Source: an uncultured Bacteroidales bacterium (GTDB lineage: Bacteria; Bacteroidota; Bacteroidia; Bacteroidales; Paludibacteraceae). From it: a stretch of 64,000 nucleotides of DNA. Within the stretch, counting starts at the first letter, position 1, and every line of letters starts with the position of its first letter. This document shows, in pieces, positions 59,831 to 64,000 of this stretch. The position numbers and the translations under genes were made by a program. A model generated the notes under the pieces. The model saw nothing but the letters and a program-made list of their open reading frames with translations, was not told where the DNA came from and searched no databases. Location: the NCBI GenBank assembly GCA_934692905.1, contig CAKUUM010000002.1, positions 25,548 to 89,547 of the forward strand, given 5' to 3'.

Positions 59831-62275
59831 ATGAAACGCCTTTTTGCTCCGCTTTGCGTGTTGTTGTGCCTGCTTTCGGCATGCCGGCCGGCACCCGAAT
59901 TCGTCACGGTACGCGATGCACATTTCTATCTCCCTGGCGCGGACACGCCTGCATACTTCATCGGCACCAATTTCTGGTATGCCCCCGTCCTTGCTTCCAC
60001 AGGACAAGGCGGCAACCGCGACCGCCTCGCACGCGAACTGAATGCCATGCAGGCGTTGGGAATCACCAACCTGCGTGTGCTGGCAGGGGGTGACGGTGCC
60101 GAAGGCATCTGCTCGCGGGTGGCACCTGCGCTGCAAAAGACACCCGGAGTGTACAATGATACGCTGCTGGACGGACTGGATTACCTCCTTGCCGAACTGG
60201 AGCAACGAGGCATGCATGCCGTGCTCTACCTCAACAACGCCTGGGAATGGTCCGGCGGCTATTCGCAATACGTAGAGTGGGCTACGCAGCAACCCGCACC
60301 GGTTCCCGCCACAGACGGGTGGCGTGCATACACCGACTATGCACAGCAGTTCCTGCAGTGCGAATCTGCGCAACGGCTGTTTGCCAACCATGTGCGCTTT
60401 CTGCTCTCGCGCACCAACCGATACACAGGCAGGCGGTATGCGGACGAACCCGCTATTTTTGCATGGCAGATAGGCAACGAGCCGCGTGCCTTCTCACAAG
60501 CGAACAAGCCCCTGCTGCTCAATTGGCTGGCATCGGTGGCACAACTGATTCGCTCGTTGGACAGCCACCACCTCATCACCACCGGCAGCGAAGGCATATG
60601 GGGCTGCGAGATGGATACAGCACTCTTCTGCGCCATCCATTCCATCCCCGAGATTGACTACGCCACCTGCCATATCTGGCCCTACAACTGGTCGTGGCTG
60701 GACTCCTGCGATATGGCGGGCACCCTCGCGACCTCCATCAAGCACACATCAGACTATATTGACGAGCACATGCTCCATATGCGCCGGATAGGCAAACCGA
60801 TTGTGATTGAGGAGTTCGGTTGCCCGCGCGATGCTATGTCGCTTTCTCCGGGCTCCCCCACCCGATGCCGCGACGCGTACTACCGGCATATCTTCTCCTA
60901 CGTCGCCCGGTCGGCGGCTATGGGCGATGTGCTGGCAGGCTGCAACTTCTGGGGGTGGGCAGGCGAAGGCATGCCCGTTCATCGGGTATGGCAAAAGGGC
61001 GACGACTACACGGGCGACCCCGCACAGGAGCCGCAGGGGCTCAACTCCGTCTTCCTGACAGACACATCCACCCTTCATATGATACATCACTTTTGCACCC
61101 ATATCCCCCACACGCTGCCCAAACCCGCAGTAGCGCAAACACCCGCCATGGGTTGGAATAGTTGGAATAAGTTCGGGTGCAACATGAACGAGGCGCTCAT
61201 ACGCCAAACAGCAGACTTGCTGGTCTCTACAGGGCTGCGCGATGCGGGTTATGTGTACCTCAATATCGACGACTGCTGGCACGGTGAACGCGACTCTTTG
61301 GGCTTCATTCACCCCGATGCCGTGCGGTTCCCGTCGGGAATGGCAGCGCTGGCGGACTATGTGCATAGTCGCGGACTGAAAATAGGCATCTATTCCGATG
61401 CCGGCAGTGCCACCTGCGGCGGACGACCGGGGTCGCTGGGGTATGAGCAGCAGGATGCCGACGCCTATGCCCGATGGGGAATAGACTACCTCAAATACGA
61501 TTGGTGCAACACCGCGGGGCTGGATTCCCGCGAGGCATATACAAAGATGGCGTATGCGCTCCGCAGCACGGGGCGGGATATCTGCTTCTCGCTCTGCGAG
61601 TGGGGCGATACACGGGCGTACCAATGGGGGGCTCAGGTGGGGCACTCATGGCGTACGACGGGCGACATCTGGTGCGCTTTCGACTCCGTACTGCGCCACG
61701 ACACGTGGTGCCAATGGGGGGTCATGCAGATTGCCGACAAGACCGAACCCCTGCGCCGCTATGCGGGTGTCGGGCATTTCAACGACCCCGATATGCTGGA
61801 GGTCGGAAACGGTATGACCGAGACAGAAGACGCCTCGCATTTTGCCCTCTGGTGTATGTTGGCAGCACCCCTGATGATAGGCTGCGACCTGCAGACCATC
61901 ACTCCTGCCGCCTTGTCATTGCTCACCAACCCGCACCTGATTGCCATCGACCAGGACCCTCTGGCAATCCCCGCCTATCGGTGGTGCACACACAGCGGAG
62001 TGGAATACTGGTTCCGCCCGCTCTCTGGCGACCGTTGGGCAGTGCTGTTGCTCAACCGCGACAAGCAGCCGCACGCCTTCTATGTGGATTGGCAGAGTCT
62101 CGCCCATACCGATAGCCTGTCGCGCTTGTCTTTCTCACCCCATCGCACTCCTTATACAATTCGCACCATCCTGCCTGCCGATACTGCTCAGGAAACGACC
62201 ACTTCCACCCCTGCGTATATTGTTTTGGAGCCGCACGAGTGCATCGTCTTTCTTCTTACGGCTGCACATTCCTAA
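59831..62275 (+). CDS. GH5 mannanase - GH27 alpha-galactosidase fusion lipoprotein
   Basis: The 814-residue protein starts with lipobox LLCLLSACRP (Cys18). Residues ~22-420 form a GH5 mannanase-like barrel with acid/base Glu217 (QIGNEPRAF) and nucleophile Glu328 (IVIEEFGCP). Residues ~437-810 form a GH27 alpha-galactosidase: TPAMGWNSWNKFGCNMNE, YLNIDDCWH, nucleophile Asp558 in YLKYDWCN and GHFNDPDMLEVGNG. Together they would strip galactose from and cut galactomannan at the cell surface. It begins 49 bp after the epimerase stop. No lesion is seen. Confidence 0.9.
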   Translation: MKRLFAPLCVLLCLLSACRPAPEFVTVRDAHFYLPGADTPAYFIGTNFWYAPVLASTGQGGNRDRLARELNAMQALGITNLRVLAGGDGAEGICSRVAPALQKTPGVYNDTLLDGLDYLLAELEQRGMHAVLYLNNAWEWSGGYSQYVEWATQQPAPVPATDGWRAYTDYAQQFLQCESAQRLFANHVRFLLSRTNRYTGRRYADEPAIFAWQIGNEPRAFSQANKPLLLNWLASVAQLIRSLDSHHLITTGSEGIWGCEMDTALFCAIHSIPEIDYATCHIWPYNWSWLDSCDMAGTLATSIKHTSDYIDEHMLHMRRIGKPIVIEEFGCPRDAMSLSPGSPTRCRDAYYRHIFSYVARSAAMGDVLAGCNFWGWAGEGMPVHRVWQKGDDYTGDPAQEPQGLNSVFLTDTSTLHMIHHFCTHIPHTLPKPAVAQTPAMGWNSWNKFGCNMNEALIRQTADLLVSTGLRDAGYVYLNIDDCWHGERDSLGFIHPDAVRFPSGMAALADYVHSRGLKIGIYSDAGSATCGGRPGSLGYEQQDADAYARWGIDYLKYDWCNTAGLDSREAYTKMAYALRSTGRDICFSLCEWGDTRAYQWGAQVGHSWRTTGDIWCAFDSVLRHDTWCQWGVMQIADKTEPLRRYAGVGHFNDPDMLEVGNGMTETEDASHFALWCMLAAPLMIGCDLQTITPAALSLLTNPHLIAIDQDPLAIPAYRWCTHSGVEYWFRPLSGDRWAVLLLNRDKQPHAFYVDWQSLAHTDSLSRLSFSPHRTPYTIRTILPADTAQETTTSTPAYIVLEPHECIVFLLTAAHS

Positions 62276-62305
62276 CGAGTACGCCCCACAGATAGCCCCA
62301 CGATA

Positions 62306-62337
62306 TTTGCTATAGTGGATTTTTTTGTGTACCTTTG
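62306..62337 (+). promoter_or_regulatory. Promoter of the DEAD-box helicase gene
   Basis: TTTG (62306-62309), 20 nt, TACCTTTG (62330-62337), 38 bp before the start codon. Confidence 0.85.
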
Positions 62338-62375
62338 CGGGCTGAAAGAGAATAGAGAGTTGATGTAAGATTACT

Positions 62376-63707
62376 ATGTATTTCGACGAATTAGCATTAT
62401 CAGACGATGTATTAGACGCATTATGGGACATGCACTTTGATACGTGCACCCCTGTGCAAGAGAAGACCATACCCGTGATATTGGAGGGGAAAGATGTGAT
62501 TTCGTGCGCCCAGACGGGTACGGGAAAGACGGCGGCATATATCCTGCCGCTCCTGACAAACCTCGCCTACGACGACCACGACCCCGACAAACTGAACGCC
62601 ATCATCATGGCACCGACGCGCGAACTGGCGCAGCAGATTGACCAGCAGATGGAGGGCTTCGGCTTCTACGTGCCCTTCTCCTCGGTGGCTATCTACGGCG
62701 GCAACGACGGCGGCGCATGGGGCACGCAGGTCACGGGCTTGCAGAAGGGTGCCGACATCGTCATCGCCACCCCCGGACGGCTCCTCAGCCAGATGAATAT
62801 CTACGACATCGACTTCTCGGGTGTGAAGTATTTCATCCTTGACGAGGCGGACCGTATGCTCGATATGGGTTTCTACGACGACATCATGACCATCGTCAAC
62901 CGCCTGCCCAAGGAGCGTCAGACGATAATGTTCTCCGCCACGATGCCCGACAAGATACGCCAGATGGCACGCGCTATCATGCATGACCCTGTGGAGGTGA
63001 AGATAGCCGTGTCGCGCCCGCCCGAGACCATCCACCAGATGGCGGTGCAACTCTATGAGGCACAGAAACCCGCCATGGTGCAGCACCTGCTGGAGGGATG
63101 GAACCTGAAGAAAGTGATTCTCTTTGTGAGCAAGAAGCAGAAAGTGCGCGACCTGACCCGTGCCCTGCGGGCAAAACACATAGACGCCCGCGCGATGTAT
63201 TCCGACCTGGAACAGAAAGAGCGTGATGAGGTAATGCTCGACTTCCGCAACGGCAAAGTGGATGTATTAGTGGCAACGGATATTATCTCCCGCGGTATTG
63301 ATGTGGATGATATACCGCTGGTTATCAACTACGACGTGCCCCGCGACGCAGAAGACTATGTGCACCGTATCGGCCGTACGGCACGTGCTGAAAACAAAGG
63401 CGAGGCAGTAACACTCGTCAGCCCCGAGGACGCCCACTATTTCCAAAAGATAGAGCGTTTCCTCAAAAAAGACATTGAGCGGCTGCCACTGCCCGAGGCA
63501 TTGGGCGAAGCACCGAAAGACGCACTCTATGCTGCCCGTTCCGGCAGGGGCGGCTCCGGTAGAGGCGCTTCCGGCAAAAGTCGCTCAGGAAACAACCGCC
63601 GTTCTTCGCAGCACCGCCAAGGTTCCCCGCGCAAGGGACATAGCGGTCTCCCTCATAACCTCAAGACTACTCGTCCTGCATCTTCGCAGCCAAACGGTCA
63701 GCACTAA
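62376..63707 (+). CDS. DEAD/DEAH-box RNA helicase
   Basis: The 443-residue protein has all core motifs: Q-motif TPVQEKTIP, Walker A AQTGTGKT (motif I), PTRELAQQ (Ia), DEAD in ILDEADRML (motif II), SAT (III), ILFVSKKQK, ATDIISRGIDVDDI (V) and HRIGRTARA (VI). The C-terminal ~65 residues are a Gly/Ser/Arg-rich tail (SGRGGSGRGASGKSRSGNNRR) typical of RNA-binding extensions. It probably unwinds ribosomal or structured RNA in the cytoplasm. It has its own promoter. Confidence 0.95.
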   Translation: MYFDELALSDDVLDALWDMHFDTCTPVQEKTIPVILEGKDVISCAQTGTGKTAAYILPLLTNLAYDDHDPDKLNAIIMAPTRELAQQIDQQMEGFGFYVPFSSVAIYGGNDGGAWGTQVTGLQKGADIVIATPGRLLSQMNIYDIDFSGVKYFILDEADRMLDMGFYDDIMTIVNRLPKERQTIMFSATMPDKIRQMARAIMHDPVEVKIAVSRPPETIHQMAVQLYEAQKPAMVQHLLEGWNLKKVILFVSKKQKVRDLTRALRAKHIDARAMYSDLEQKERDEVMLDFRNGKVDVLVATDIISRGIDVDDIPLVINYDVPRDAEDYVHRIGRTARAENKGEAVTLVSPEDAHYFQKIERFLKKDIERLPLPEALGEAPKDALYAARSGRGGSGRGASGKSRSGNNRRSSQHRQGSPRKGHSGLPHNLKTTRPASSQPNGQH

Positions 63708-64000
63708 TCGAAACTGCATAATCCTCATCAGTCCGAAACAGAAGAAGAGGAACAAGAAAGTCATTGCCAAGAAAGTGAAGCAGGCGCTGAAGACCGTCGG
63801 TATGACGGACTATGAGTACCGCGATGTGGACAGCCTGAGCGGCGGTCAGCAACAGCGTGTGGCATAGTTACCTCTTATCTGTAGGGCACTATTCTCTATT
63901 TTGCCTAAAAAACAACTATGCTTACGTGAGTTCGATATAAGGGGAAGGCTCCGCACAAGTTGAGGAATCATCACATACATCTATATTTTATAGTGTACAG
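63708..64000. other. Terminal gene-free stretch with an ABC ATPase remnant
   Basis: Apart from the remnant at 63745-63867, no gene, terminator or repeat is recognised in the last 293 bp. The part after 63870 is AT-rich without a convincing reading frame. Confidence 0.6.
63745..63867 (+). pseudogene. Fragment of an ABC transporter ATP-binding protein
   Basis: A frame ending at TAG 63867 encodes about 40 residues, KKVKQALKTVGMTDYEYRD followed by VDSLSGGQQQRVA. It contains the ABC signature LSGGQ-QQRVA exactly where an intact protein would continue to IARAL and Walker B. There is no Walker A upstream and nothing downstream, so it is a relic. It directly follows the helicase gene without its own start signal. 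Confidence 0.75.

Overview
The window looks like a chromosomal segment of a Bacteroidales bacterium (phylum Bacteroidota), probably gut-associated; I cannot name a genus. The evidence is: many promoters of the Bacteroidota type (TTG/TTTG, 20 nt, TANNTTTG) and little dependence on Shine-Dalgarno sites; a short primary sigma factor of about 286 residues; SusC/SusD-type genes; and phylum-typical families (NigD-like, DUF5606, DUF4254, putative porin, DUF2490, Cthe_2159).

Left part (1-12.2 kb): an ECF sigma factor overlaps a membrane-anchored partner that runs off the window. A NigD-like lipoprotein follows, then a DUF5606 / short Nif3 / zinc-ribbon operon, a GH57-like protein with a putative porin, ClpA, thioredoxin, tRNA-Arg(TCT) and the primary sigma factor. 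At 12.3-18.4 kb a leftward six-gene run holds a VTC-type polyphosphate polymerase domain, DUF4956, a DUF2490 barrel, a Cthe_2159 surface protein and a helix-hairpin-helix barrel protein. It is a coherent but functionally unassigned envelope-spanning module and my main candidate for a poorly described system.

Middle (18.6-46.9 kb): SpoIID/LytB, a sodium:solute symporter, and a lipopolysaccharide-core set (DUF4254, GT9, InaA-type kinase, GT2) that converges on an O-antigen ligase. The ligase ends a leftward run in which grpE and dnaJ are translationally coupled to two outer-membrane proteins, an LTA-synthase-like phosphotransferase and two GT4 enzymes. Next come an alpha/beta hydrolase and a Tat-type aldo/keto reductase, an ATPase, and an AraC regulator with matching putative operators. 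Then follow a zinc-finger-tailed epimerase, raiA, a XerC-like recombinase, two deoxynucleoside kinases, xseB (58 codons), a sugar transferase and a Sua5/TsaC enzyme.

Right part (47.1-62.3 kb): a beta-mannan/galactomannan utilisation locus with an AraC regulator, two repeat-domain secreted proteins, SusC, a SusD-GH26 chimera, GH130 mannosylglucose phosphorylase, a GPH symporter, cellobiose 2-epimerase and a GH5-GH27 fusion. The layout matches the known GH26 / mannosylglucose phosphorylase / symporter / epimerase pathway. Four of its genes carry lesions: a frameshift, an in-frame TAG, an in-frame TGA at an expected Trp, and the SusD-GH26 in-frame join. The locus therefore looks decayed, or the assembly is faulty there. 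A DEAD-box helicase and an ABC ATPase remnant end the window.

One pattern crosses gene boundaries: short arrays of 11-bp tandem repeats, different in sequence but identical in period, occur at five places (about 1375, 12207, 19791, 40010 and 55470), the last inside the GH26 coding region.
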